NCBI RefSeq assembly: GCF_000934725.1 | Contig: NZ_JYNS01000001.1 | Span: 620,001 to 684,000, forward strand | DNA from: Methyloterricola oryzae | Lineage (GTDB): Bacteria; Pseudomonadota; Gammaproteobacteria; Methylococcales; Methylococcaceae | Direction: 5' to 3' | Length of the DNA: 64,000 nt | Translations under genes and position numbers: made by a program | Notes under the pieces: generated by a model | What the model was told of the DNA's origin: nothing | Database searches by the model: none | Seen by the model: only the letters and a program-made list of their open reading frames with translations | Shown here: one piece after another, positions 52,688-61,076 of the stretch | How positions within the stretch are numbered: the first letter of the stretch is position 1 | Layout: each line of letters begins with the position of its first letter

Positions 52688-54139
52688 ATGCTGATATTCG
52701 AGATTTCGCGGCCTGGGCGCGGTGGCGCCCAAGTGCCCGCCGCCGCCCCGGAGCCCGATGGCATCCCGGCGCAGTTCCTGCGCAAGCAAGCGCCCCTGCT
52801 GCCGGAAGTGTCCGAACTGGACGCGGTGCGCCATTACACCCGTTTGTCACAGCGCAATTTCTCCATCGACACCCATTTCTACCCCTTGGGTTCGTGCACC
52901 ATGAAGTACAACCCCAAGGCCTGCCACACCCTGGTGCGCGACGCCGCCTTCGCGGCGGCCCACCCGCTGGGGCTGGAAGCCGGTGGCCAGGGCACCCTGG
53001 CCTGCCTGCACGATCTGCAGTCCATTTTGGCGGAAGTCACCGGCATGCGGGCCGTCTCGCTGGCGCCCGCCGCGGGCGCGCAAGGCGAATTCGCCGGTGT
53101 CTCCATGATCCGCGCCTATCACGACAGCCGCGGCGATTTCGGGCGAGTGGAAATGCTGGTGCCGGATGCGGCCCACGGCACCAATCCGGCCTCGGCGGTG
53201 ATGGCGGGCTTTCGCGTGCGCGAGATTCCCACCGATGCGGAGGGCGACGTGGACCTGGACGCCCTGCGTGCCGCCCTGGGGCCGGAGACCGCCGGCATCA
53301 TGCTCACCAATCCCTCCACCCTGGGCGTGTTCGAGCGGCACATCGAGGCCATCGCCGAGCTGGTGCACGGCGCCGGCGGCCTGCTTTACTACGACGGCGC
53401 CAACCTCAACGCCATCCTGGGGCGAGTCCGTCCGGGCGACATGGGCTTCGACGTCATCCACCTCAACCTGCACAAGACCTTCTCCACCCCCCACGGCGGC
53501 GGCGGACCCGGTTCCGGCCCGGTGGGCGTGGGCGACAAGCTCGAACCTTTCCTGCCCCTGCCTTATGTGCTGCGCGACGGCGGGAGCTACCGCTGGCTGA
53601 ACGAGGCGGACCGCCCGCAGAGCATCGGCCGGCTCACCGCCTTCGGCGGCAATGTCGGCGTCCAGTTGCGGGCCTATGTCTACGCCCTGATGCTGGGCGG
53701 CAACGGCATGCGCCAGGTGGCGGAACTGGCCACCCTCAATGCCAATTACCTGATGGCGCGCCTCGCCGCCGCCGGCTTCACGCCCGCCTTCCCAAAGCGC
53801 CGCGCCACCCACGAGTTCATCATCAGCCTGAAACAGGTGGCCAAGGAACTGCACGTCAGCGCCTACGATTTCGCCAAACGCCTGCTCGACCTGGGATTGC
53901 ACGCGCCCACGGTCTACTTCCCCAAGCTCATCCCCGAATGCATGCTGATCGAACCCACGGAGACGGAGAGCCGGGAGACCCTGGACCGCTTCGCCGAGGC
54001 CATGGCCGCCATTCTGGCCGAAGCCCGCACGCAGCCGGAAGTGCTGAAGTCGGCGCCCCATGCCACGCCCGTGCGACGGCTGGACGAAGTAGGCGCGGCG
54101 CGACGGCTGAACCTGGTCTACCGTCCGCCACAGGCCTGA
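52688..54139 (+). CDS. gcvPB: Glycine dehydrogenase (decarboxylating) subunit 2
   Basis: The 483-residue beta subunit holds the pyridoxal phosphate: Lys263 within NLHKTFSTPHGGGGPG is the Schiff-base residue. Other family motifs are FYPLGSCTMKYNP and VPDAAHGTNPASA. AGGAAAGGG precedes the ATG. It completes the gcvH-gcvPA-gcvPB set. gcvT is not in the window and must be elsewhere if the cycle is complete. Confidence 0.96.
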   Translation: MLIFEISRPGRGGAQVPAAAPEPDGIPAQFLRKQAPLLPEVSELDAVRHYTRLSQRNFSIDTHFYPLGSCTMKYNPKACHTLVRDAAFAAAHPLGLEAGGQGTLACLHDLQSILAEVTGMRAVSLAPAAGAQGEFAGVSMIRAYHDSRGDFGRVEMLVPDAAHGTNPASAVMAGFRVREIPTDAEGDVDLDALRAALGPETAGIMLTNPSTLGVFERHIEAIAELVHGAGGLLYYDGANLNAILGRVRPGDMGFDVIHLNLHKTFSTPHGGGGPGSGPVGVGDKLEPFLPLPYVLRDGGSYRWLNEADRPQSIGRLTAFGGNVGVQLRAYVYALMLGGNGMRQVAELATLNANYLMARLAAAGFTPAFPKRRATHEFIISLKQVAKELHVSAYDFAKRLLDLGLHAPTVYFPKLIPECMLIEPTETESRETLDRFAEAMAAILAEARTQPEVLKSAPHATPVRRLDEVGAARRLNLVYRPPQA

Positions 54140-54164
54140 GGCCTCGGTCACGCCGGCTCAGGCC
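54133..54164 (+). terminator. Hairpin at the end of the gcv operon
   Basis: GGCCTGAG (54133-54140, including the gcvPB stop) and CTCAGGCC (54157-54164) form an 8-bp stem with a 16-nt loop, followed by CATTTCC, a weak U-tract. It probably ends the gcv transcript. Confidence 0.4.
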
Positions 54165-54311
54165 CATTTCCCGCGAGTCAAAAAGAAATTACAATTCAAT
54201 AGACTACAAAAACCATCGAGAAGACCAGATCCGTGCCTCCCCGGGCCCGGCCCAAGGACTTCCTCTCCTCCATCAGGCGGCTTCGCCCCCCAAACCAAGG
54301 GAATTTCTCCA

Positions 54312-55244
54312 ATGAGTGCTTTGATCTGCGGTTCCATGGCCTATGACACCATCATGGTTTTTCATGACCGCTTCAAGAACCACATCCTGCCGGAGCAGGT
54401 GCATATCCTCAACGTCTCCTTCCTGGTGCCCGACCTTCGCCGCGAATACGGCGGCTGCGCCGGCAACATCGCCTACAACCTGAAGCTGCTGGGGTCCGAA
54501 CCGCTGCCCATGGCCACCGTGGGCAAGGACTTCCAGCCCTACGCCCAGTGGATGTCCTATTGCGGCATCAACCAGGAATTCATTCGGACCGTGGAGGAGA
54601 GCTTCACCGCCCAGGCGTACATCACCACGGACATGGACGACAACCAGATCACCGCCTTCCACCCCGGCGCCATGTCCCACTCGCACCTGAACACCGTGCC
54701 CACCGACCGTGGCATCAAGCTGGGCATCGTCGCCCCGGACGGCAAGGACGGCATGGTCGCCCACGCCCAGCAGTTCGCCGCCGCCGGCATTCCCTTCATC
54801 TTCGACCCGGGCCAGGGCATGCCCATGTTCAATGGCGAGGAACTGCTGGAATTCGTGGAACTGGCCACCTGGGTCACCCTCAACGACTACGAGTCGCAGC
54901 TGATGCAGGAGCGTACCGGGCTTAAGCCGGAAGAACTGGCCAAGAAGGTGAAGGCCTTGGTCATCACCCGAGGCGCCAACGGCTCCCTCATCTACACCGA
55001 CGGCCAATGCCTGGAAATTCCCGCGGCCAAGCCCAAGGCCGTGCTGGACCCCACCGGCTGCGGCGACGCCTACCGGGCGGGCCTGCTCTTCGGCCTGCTG
55101 CAGGACATGGACTGGGCCACCACCGGCCGCATCGCCTCTCTGATGGGCGCGGTGAAGGTGGAAACCGCCGGCACCCAGAACCACTCCTTCACCCTGGCGG
55201 CCTTCCGCGAACGCTACCACGAGAACTTCGGCCACAGCTTCTGA
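54312..55244 (+). CDS. PfkB/ribokinase-family carbohydrate or nucleoside kinase
   Basis: The 310-residue kinase has the family start ALICGSMAYDTIMVF, the Gly-rich GGCAGNIAYNL block and the C-terminal signature DPTGCGDAYRAG with catalytic Asp252. Members with a 'MSHSHLN' segment are annotated as adenosine or general sugar kinases; the substrate cannot be read from sequence. A likely promoter region containing TACAAT lies at about 54185-54200. It is followed by mazG after 8 nt, so the two are probably cotranscribed. Confidence 0.85.
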   Translation: MSALICGSMAYDTIMVFHDRFKNHILPEQVHILNVSFLVPDLRREYGGCAGNIAYNLKLLGSEPLPMATVGKDFQPYAQWMSYCGINQEFIRTVEESFTAQAYITTDMDDNQITAFHPGAMSHSHLNTVPTDRGIKLGIVAPDGKDGMVAHAQQFAAAGIPFIFDPGQGMPMFNGEELLEFVELATWVTLNDYESQLMQERTGLKPEELAKKVKALVITRGANGSLIYTDGQCLEIPAAKPKAVLDPTGCGDAYRAGLLFGLLQDMDWATTGRIASLMGAVKVETAGTQNHSFTLAAFRERYHENFGHSF

Positions 55245-55252
55245 GCGCAGTC

Positions 55253-56041
55253 ATGGAAAACACCCGGCGCCTGCTGGCCATCATGGCGCGCCTGCGCGAC
55301 CCGGAAGACGGCTGCCCCTGGGACCTGCAGCAGGATTTCGCCAGTCTGGTGCCCTACACCCTGGAGGAAGCCTATGAGGTCGCCGACGCCATCGAGCGCG
55401 GCGACCTGCACGACCTGAAAAGCGAGCTGGGCGACCTGCTGCTGCAGGTGGTATTCCACTCGCGGCTCGGGGAAGAACAAGGTCTGTTCGACTTCGACGC
55501 CGTCGCCGGGGCCATCGCCGACAAGCTGGTGCGCCGTCATCCCCACGTGTTCGCCGGCATGGAGTTCGCCAGCGATGAGGAACGCCTGCACTACTGGGAA
55601 AACAGCAAGCGCGACGAGCACAAGGATAAGACTGGCGAACACCCCGAGAGCGTGCTGGACGGCGTCGCCGCCGCCCTGCCCGCCCTGATGCGCGCCCAGA
55701 AACTGCAGAAGCGCGCATCGCGCGTCGGTTTCGATTGGCCGGACCCGGAAGGCGTCTTCGCCAAGATCGAGGAGGAACTGGCGGAACTGCGCGCCGCCTG
55801 TGCCGGTGGTACACGGGAGCATGTCGAGGAAGAAATCGGCGACCTGCTGTTCGCGGCCGTCAACCTCGCGCGCCACCTGAAAGTGGACGCGGAATCGGCC
55901 CTGCAGGCCGGCAACCGCAAGTTCCTGCGCCGCTTCCAGCACGTCGAATCCCGCCTCGCCAGCCAGGGCCGCTCCCTCGCCGACGCCAGCTTGTCGGAAA
56001 TGGATGCCTTGTGGGACGAGGCCAAGGTTTTGGAAAGCTAG
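55253..56041 (+). CDS. mazG: Nucleoside triphosphate pyrophosphohydrolase MazG
   Basis: The 262-residue housecleaning enzyme hydrolyses NTPs to NMP and pyrophosphate. Two tandem MazG domains are visible, each with paired acidic metal-binding motifs: LEEAYEVADAIE with ELGDLLLQVVFH, and IEEELAELRAA with EEIGDLLFAAVNLAR. The C-terminal FLRRFQHVE is also typical. ATG 55253 gives the standard start 'RLLAIMARLRDPEDGCPWD'. Confidence 0.95.
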   Translation: MENTRRLLAIMARLRDPEDGCPWDLQQDFASLVPYTLEEAYEVADAIERGDLHDLKSELGDLLLQVVFHSRLGEEQGLFDFDAVAGAIADKLVRRHPHVFAGMEFASDEERLHYWENSKRDEHKDKTGEHPESVLDGVAAALPALMRAQKLQKRASRVGFDWPDPEGVFAKIEEELAELRAACAGGTREHVEEEIGDLLFAAVNLARHLKVDAESALQAGNRKFLRRFQHVESRLASQGRSLADASLSEMDALWDEAKVLES

Positions 56042-56049
56042 GCAGATTT

Positions 56050-56134
56050 CATAGGATGTGCTGAACGAAGTGATGCGCACCGATTGAATTGATCGGCGCG
56101 CACGAAGCGCGTCCTGGCGTCCGCACATCCTATG
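56050..56134. repeat. Dispersed palindromic repeat, copy 1
   Basis: CATAGGATGTGC (56050-56061) pairs with GCACATCCTATG (56123-56134), enclosing shorter inverted repeats around GCGCAC and GATCGG. It is an 85-bp imperfect palindrome of REP/MITE type. Related sequence recurs at 57809-57894, and the left tip AGGATGTGCTGAACGAAG recurs at 58256. Confidence 0.75.
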
Positions 56135-56157
56135 TTGTTTTTTTGTAAGGGTGGATA

Positions 56158-56550
56158 ATGGAAATATTGCTGGTTGGCTCAGTTTTCTGCATTACCGCTC
56201 TACTCGCGTCGGCATGGCTCATGCCCTTTGCCCGATGGTTTCCGATTAAAGGCATAGATCAGGAATTCCTGGTCGATTACAAGACCATGATCAGGGCGCA
56301 TATCGATTATGCCTTGATGGCCTTGTTCAACCTTGGATTTTATGGAGTCGGCATCGAGCTTCCGATCATCGCTTGCTGGTGCGTGGCAATTGGTGGCTTT
56401 GCCAATCCAACGGTTTTCGTGATTGCGGCCTTTGATCCGGATTTCTGGAACAAGACCCGGTGGAAGGTTTATACGGCAGTGAGCTTCGTCGTCACCACCA
56501 TAAAGGTACAGGCTTGCACTACCAGCGCAAGACCCTCAGCACTTTCCTAA
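56158..56550 (+). CDS. Small membrane protein, possibly truncated
   Basis: The 130-residue ORF starts after a modest ribosome site and has a first helix (LLVGSVFCITALLASAWLM), a soluble stretch and further hydrophobic segments (ALMALFNLGFYGVG; IIACWCVAIGGFA). I do not recognise the family. Its last 11 residues are polar and overlap the end of the convergent glycosyltransferase gene by 32 nt, suggesting the natural C-terminus was lost by the insertion of neighbouring DNA. It lies between two copies of the palindromic repeat. Confidence 0.5.
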   Translation: MEILLVGSVFCITALLASAWLMPFARWFPIKGIDQEFLVDYKTMIRAHIDYALMALFNLGFYGVGIELPIIACWCVAIGGFANPTVFVIAAFDPDFWNKTRWKVYTAVSFVVTTIKVQACTTSARPSALS

Positions 56551-57595
56551 CGATTAAATTAAATAGCCCTGGCTTTTTGTATTTACCCGATTTCAGCCAG
56601 GCATGAATTAGTCTATCAAGCATGCTTCGCGGATCAACGATAGGCGCAACGCCTTCGATCTTGAAGTGTTCAACCACCCTTTGCCAGTCTGCATCCCAGA
56701 TATCGAGTTTCTTGAATTTTCTGGTCCCGTATTCCTTGAAGTACCTCAACACTTCGCGGTCCCACCAGTACACGCCTTCCTTATTGATGTTATTTATATC
56801 AATATCCCGCTCCAAGTAGTATCTGGTCCATATATCCTTGACAGGCAACACATTGGATTCCTTCACTTCGTACATATGATGGTATTGGCAATAAATTTCG
56901 AACGCACTTCTCTCCGGCTGATTCAGGAGTTCCCAGCATTGATACCACCTGTGTTTGCTGGCCATGCGTTCCCAGTCGGTATACTGGTAATGCAAAACCT
57001 TGATCTCTTCTAGGTCTATTTTCATCGAATCTGAGGGTATCGGAATACGAGGGCTATGAATTATCGTACCAACATGATCACTACCATCATCCATGAAGCC
57101 CCGCGCATAATAGACTCTTGGCGACCAATATCTTTCCAAATCAGGCTTCAGGTTTATCAATTTCAACCTGATAACGGTTCCCGGCGGAACTCGCGTGATG
57201 AACTTCCATTCTTTGCTCTCATGAAAATTTGCAGTGAGAAACTCATCGGCGTCCAGTGCAATCAGTAATCTTGGCCCTTCGATTTTTCTTGCAGCATCGA
57301 TCAACAGTTTCTGACGCGCAGGCTCATTGAATTCCTTGGAAGGATTTTCCAATAGGGTAACTTTCGGAAATTTTGAGGCGATCTCGCGTGAACCATCATC
57401 CGAAAACTGATCGGCTACAATGATGTCGTCAGCCCACAGACTGGCGGCGCCCAGGAATTTCTCCAGTATCCATGACTCATTCCTGACCGGCGTCATGCAA
57501 ATTATTCTTGGCTTAGGATCAGATGAGTTGATATCAACCATAGTCATTTCAATCAAATTCGAAGTATAATAATTAAGATTAGTATTTTCGCCCAT
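56519..57595 (-). CDS. Family 2-like glycosyltransferase
   Basis: The 358-residue protein has a GT-A nucleotide-sugar fold: CMTPVRNESWILEKFL at the start, DDIIVADQFSDDGS and the catalytic-type acidic motif ALDADEFLTANF. It matches the family 2 group seen in capsule or LPS clusters. The gene is visibly AT-richer than its surroundings and has no sugar-synthesis neighbours, so it was probably acquired horizontally. A membrane helix is not obvious. Donor and acceptor are unknown. Confidence 0.8.
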   Translation of the reverse strand: MGENTNLNYYTSNLIEMTMVDINSSDPKPRIICMTPVRNESWILEKFLGAASLWADDIIVADQFSDDGSREIASKFPKVTLLENPSKEFNEPARQKLLIDAARKIEGPRLLIALDADEFLTANFHESKEWKFITRVPPGTVIRLKLINLKPDLERYWSPRVYYARGFMDDGSDHVGTIIHSPRIPIPSDSMKIDLEEIKVLHYQYTDWERMASKHRWYQCWELLNQPERSAFEIYCQYHHMYEVKESNVLPVKDIWTRYYLERDIDINNINKEGVYWWDREVLRYFKEYGTRKFKKLDIWDADWQRVVEHFKIEGVAPIVDPRSMLDRLIHAWLKSGKYKKPGLFNLIVRKVLRVLRW

Positions 57596-57808
57596 AGGTA
57601 AGGTAGGAGCGAAGTTTTAGAAGGATCTATAAAAAGCATAAGTCCCACACGAGTAAATTTACGTAGAAGGCTTTTTATTTTTTAGGCCGTTTCGAGGCAC
57701 ACAAATCGGTTTGGATAGCGGCGGCTAACCCCGCAATATTTAGGTAAGCCGTGATCTGAAATGGCGAGTGGTATCCGTCTCAAGAGGCTTCAGCGTCGAA
57801 GAAGACGG

Positions 57809-57894
57809 CATAGGATGCGCTACACGAAGTAAATCGCATCAACTGGGTCTGTTCACCGCAACCGATTCGCGTCCTGCCGTCCGCACGACCTAAT
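57809..57894. repeat. Dispersed palindromic repeat, copy 2
   Basis: The left tip CATAGGATGCGCTACACGAAG and the right tip CGTCCTGCCGTCCGCACGACCTA match copy 1 apart from a few changes, while the middle has diverged. The ends no longer pair perfectly, so this copy is older or degenerate. Confidence 0.65.
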
Positions 57895-58253
57895 GGCATC
57901 ATCCAACTCAACCAAGTTGCGACGGAGGAGAGGCCAGAGGCATTTACCGAATTGCGTAAGCCCTGTGAATCGAGAAAAACCCTTGACAGCCCACTTACCG
58001 AAACGGTCTTCGTTCGCACGACAAACACGTGCGGGCTTTTCTGGATAAGGAATGACTTGAAGTGGCACGGCTATGAACCGAACCCTGTGATGCGAGGCCT
58101 TGCCGGGATGCTTGATGTCGGAAATTGGGACTTATACGGCTGCTTGTTTGGCTGATCGGTCGGCAGAGGTTTGTTTGACGCCGATTGGCCCAGCGCGATT
58201 TTTCATGGCCTTACGCGGGGACTCGCAAACGCATCCCAAGCTACCCAAACCAC

Positions 58254-58282
58254 CGAGGATGTGCTGAACGAAGCGAAGCGCA
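58254..58282. repeat. Dispersed palindromic repeat, partial copy 3
   Basis: AGGATGTGCTGAACGAAG at 58256-58273 is identical to the left arm of copy 1 (56054-56071), followed by CGAAGCGCAT. No matching right arm lies nearby, so it is a fragment. Confidence 0.6.
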
Positions 58283-58373
58283 TATTCACGAAAGATACGC
58301 CTCTTGTCGCCAGTACCTATCTCTTGGGGATCTGAAACGTCAAATTGAGAAGGCTAACTTCATTCAAACTCCC

Positions 58374-59705
58374 TTAGAACTCCCCGCTGAGCCACAGCAT
58401 GATTTCATTGCCACCCCGCGTGCCCTCGTTGACCAGATTGAAGCTGTGGGCGTAATCCAGCATGAGCATGCTGTCTCCAAGGAAGCCGGTGCTGAGCCGC
58501 GCGCCCATCCAGGGCAGCAATTCCTCGGAACGTGCCAGTGTGCCGGTGGAACTGGGGCGGTAGGGATCGAGATAGCCGACCCCGCCGTGGGCGGTCAGAT
58601 AGCTGAACCATGTGAGCTCATAACGGTACTCCAGCGCCCCGATCGCGTAATGTTCGGGATAGAACTCCCAGATGGATGTTCCCGGCAGCACCGGCATGGC
58701 GGACGAGCCGAACTCCATGCCCATGGCGCTGGGGCCGCCGCCCACCCGTGTGGCACTGAAACGGTCGAGATTGTGCCCGACTCCCGCGTGCACCCAACTG
58801 ACGAGACGATGACGGTCGCTGTCGACGAAAGGCACGCCGCCCGCACCCACCCAATAGGCGTTGAAGTTGACGTAATTCTGCCCTTCGCCGCCATTGAAAG
58901 AGAGCCCTGGCGTTCCCCAATCGGCCCAGTTGGCGCGGTATCCGTACACGAAGTCGGCGCCGAATGCGGAGCCCGCGTGCGGCAGGGACAGGATATTGCG
59001 CTCGATCGCGTCGTAGCGGAAGCTCAGCCGATTGCGCAATTCAAAAGTACTCTTTGGCAGCACCATGTCGGGGCTGGTGGAACCGCTGCGGCCGGAGTAG
59101 AAATAGCCGGGCTCCAGGATGTAGCTCAGTTGCCACATGTTATCCGGGTGCTCCTCGTCCAACTGTTCGCGCAGGCCCAGACTCAGGCCTGGGCGCACAT
59201 AGCCCCAGTAGATTTCCTGCTGGCTGTCCTTGATGCCGTCATAGACCTCGTTCCAGGCCGAGGGCAGGGTGAAGCTGTTGAAGGTCAGGCCAGCCTCAAA
59301 GTTGCCCCAATCCTCCGGCTTCACGCCCCAGAACACGTTGTTGTAGACGCCAGTGATTTCAGCGCGGTACAGGTGCTGGCTATCGGGCTGGCGCCAGAAG
59401 TAAAGCGCCCCCGCCGGAAGCGCCAAGCGGTCGTCCGGTTGCGGAGTCTCGATCTGCACGCCCAGTTTCCAGGCGTTGATGTGGCGCAGGTCGCGCTCCG
59501 GCACCGTGATCTCCTCGCCGAACACGCTCGTCCGGAAGCCCTCCCCCGCGCGTGGCGTTCGATAATCCGGAGAGTCCGGGTCCAGTAGAGCATCCTGTCT
59601 TGATCCGGCGGGTTCGGCAGCATCGGCGAGCGCCAAAACCAGCACCAGGGCACCTATCAGGAAGCGGCATGGCAGGGTGTACACGAGCGGTCTGGGCGAT
59701 TGCAT
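58374..59705 (-). CDS. Predicted outer-membrane beta-barrel protein
   Basis: This 443-residue protein has a signal peptide (about 1-29: FLIGALVLVLALADAAEP). The mature part is rich in amphipathic strands with aromatic girdle residues (AGALYFWRQPDSQHLYRAEITGVYNNVFWG; ALEYRYELTWFSYLTAHGGVGYLDPYRP, quoted in parts) and ends with a C-terminal Phe (LWLSGEF). It has a large number of predicted strands, so it may be a porin-like or enzyme barrel; I do not recognise the family. ATG 59705 follows GGAGGCCTTTC. Confidence 0.65.
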   Translation of the reverse strand: MQSPRPLVYTLPCRFLIGALVLVLALADAAEPAGSRQDALLDPDSPDYRTPRAGEGFRTSVFGEEITVPERDLRHINAWKLGVQIETPQPDDRLALPAGALYFWRQPDSQHLYRAEITGVYNNVFWGVKPEDWGNFEAGLTFNSFTLPSAWNEVYDGIKDSQQEIYWGYVRPGLSLGLREQLDEEHPDNMWQLSYILEPGYFYSGRSGSTSPDMVLPKSTFELRNRLSFRYDAIERNILSLPHAGSAFGADFVYGYRANWADWGTPGLSFNGGEGQNYVNFNAYWVGAGGVPFVDSDRHRLVSWVHAGVGHNLDRFSATRVGGGPSAMGMEFGSSAMPVLPGTSIWEFYPEHYAIGALEYRYELTWFSYLTAHGGVGYLDPYRPSSTGTLARSEELLPWMGARLSTGFLGDSMLMLDYAHSFNLVNEGTRGGNEIMLWLSGEF

Positions 59706-59933
59706 GAAAGGCCTCCAGTCGGACAACAGGCGATGCCGGCCGAGAAGCTCTCATTAAATCATGACTTTAGGCTACTCCGCGGCCTCACTTTTTTCGACCT
59801 TTGAGCGCCGAAAAAGTTTTCTTGGAGGGAAATCGAGGACCGCCGCGGATGATAGGCGTCGTGGGCTGTACAATCCCTTTGTTCAAATTAATAACCACCA
59901 GACGATCGAAGCTAGTCTGTTTCCACACCTCAA

Positions 59934-60593
59934 ATGCCCATGAGCATCCAGCACCCCTGGAACCTGACGCCGAGCGAGGCCATTGCACTTCAGAAGCAGC
60001 TGAGAGATACCGTGGTCGCCCGCGACGATTTCGGCGAGGTGACCCGCGTAGCTGGGGTAGATTGCGGCTTCGAGGAGAATGGGAACATCATCCGCGCGGC
60101 GGTGGCGATGCTGGAATTTCCCTCCCTCCGACTGGTCGATCAGGCGGTGACGCGCCTGCCCACCCAGTTCCCCTACATTCCGGGCCTGCTGTCCTTTCGG
60201 GAGATCCCCGCCCTGCTCGCGGCCCTCGACATGCTGAACAATGCGCCCGACCTGATCCTAGTGGACGGCCAGGGCCTTGCTCACCCCCGACGCTTCGGCA
60301 TCGCCTGCCATCTGGGCGTCCTCGTGGGCATCCCCACCATCGGCGCGGCCAAATCACGGCTGACCGGCACCTTCGAGGATCCGGGCATTGAGAGAGGGAA
60401 CTGGACCTACTTGCTGGACAAGGAGGAAATCATTGGCGCGGTGCTGAGAACACGTAGGGGCACCCGGCCCCTGTTCGTTTCCCCCGGGCACCGCGTGGGC
60501 CTGGAATCTGCGATCGACTGGGTATTGCGTTGCACGCCCCGCTACCGGCTGCCGGAGACGACGCGGCAAGCGCATCGTCTGGCTTCCGGCTAG
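59934..60593 (+). CDS. nfi: Endonuclease V (deoxyinosine 3' endonuclease)
   Basis: The 219-residue enzyme cleaves the second phosphodiester 3' of deoxyinosine in DNA. Catalytic Asp lies in [12 protein letters not shown] (about 43), with [28 protein letters not shown] and [10 protein letters not shown] following the family order. Two in-frame ATGs six bases apart precede the domain. The upstream 228 nt has a TACAAT (59869-59874) that could be a -10 element. Confidence 0.93.
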   Translation: MPMSIQHPWNLTPSEAIALQKQLRDTVVARDDFGEVTRVAGVDCGFEENGNIIRAAVAMLEFPSLRLVDQAVTRLPTQFPYIPGLLSFREIPALLAALDMLNNAPDLILVDGQGLAHPRRFGIACHLGVLVGIPTIGAAKSRLTGTFEDPGIERGNWTYLLDKEEIIGAVLRTRRGTRPLFVSPGHRVGLESAIDWVLRCTPRYRLPETTRQAHRLASG

Positions 60594-60608
60594 TTCATGG
60601 CTGCAGGA

Positions 60609-60626
60609 GCTAGCCTTCCGGCTAGC
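60609..60626 (+). terminator. Short perfect hairpin after nfi
   Basis: GCTAGCC-TTCC-GGCTAGC (60609-60626) is a 7-bp stem with a tetraloop 15 nt after the nfi stop. No U-tract follows, so termination is uncertain. Confidence 0.4.
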
Positions 60627-60727
60627 GTGGGCCTGTGTTCAGGCCGCTTTGGCGGATCAACCGCCCGTGGGCCGGCATTCATCGGAGCCCGCTCCCGCCA
60701 GCGCCGGCGCGCGGGAGAGGTCCGCGC

Positions 60728-60949
60728 TTACTTGCGCAGCTCCTGGTCACGGTAGTGAACATCGAACCAGCAACGGGGCAGTTCCTCGCCCGACTGGAAT
60801 TGCAGGTCGGACTTGGTGAACTTGTCGGGGTCCTGCATTTCTTCGCCATAATGCAGACGCCCCACCACCGTCGTATGGGTCGGATTGACTAGGTCGTTGA
60901 GGCTCAACACTTCCACCAGATGACCATCTTTCTTTAGCTTAAGGAACAT
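60728..60949 (-). CDS. Conserved-looking small protein (73 aa), unknown
   Basis: The ATG at 60949 follows a perfect AAGGAGGA ribosome site, which makes this a believable gene. The product is acidic and basic throughout with no signal peptide or helix-rich stretch: MFLKLKKDGHLVEVLSLNDL, then PTHTTVVGRLHYGEEMQDP and the end CWFDVHYRDQELRK. The VVGRLHYGEE and PDKFTKSDLQF segments suggest a small compact domain. I do not recognise a family. It is transcribed on its own, downstream of the beta-glucosidase gene. Confidence 0.65.
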   Translation of the reverse strand: MFLKLKKDGHLVEVLSLNDLVNPTHTTVVGRLHYGEEMQDPDKFTKSDLQFQSGEELPRCWFDVHYRDQELRK

Positions 60950-61076
60950 GACTGGGTCCTCCTTCAGCGGATGCAACCGGGCGCGCTCTGTGGCTTCCGG
61001 CTGCATTTGAACTGTAGTGCGGTTCTGCGACTAGCGCATACGCCCCATTACTTAGACAAGTCAAAGAAAGAAATGA

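Larger units (their letters stand above)
57596..58373. other. 778-nt intergenic stretch with repeat copies
   Basis: This stretch contains palindromic-repeat copy 2 (57809-57894) and a partial copy (58254-58282). Short ORFs on both strands show no family features or ribosome sites, and I do not call them genes. Part of the sequence may be a remnant of deleted genes, since composition shifts several times. Confidence 0.5.

Noticed and set aside
57952-58155. A 67-codon ORF in the 778-nt intergenic stretch
   Set aside because: No ribosome site, no recognisable domain and mixed composition. It overlaps competing ORFs of similar quality on the other strand.
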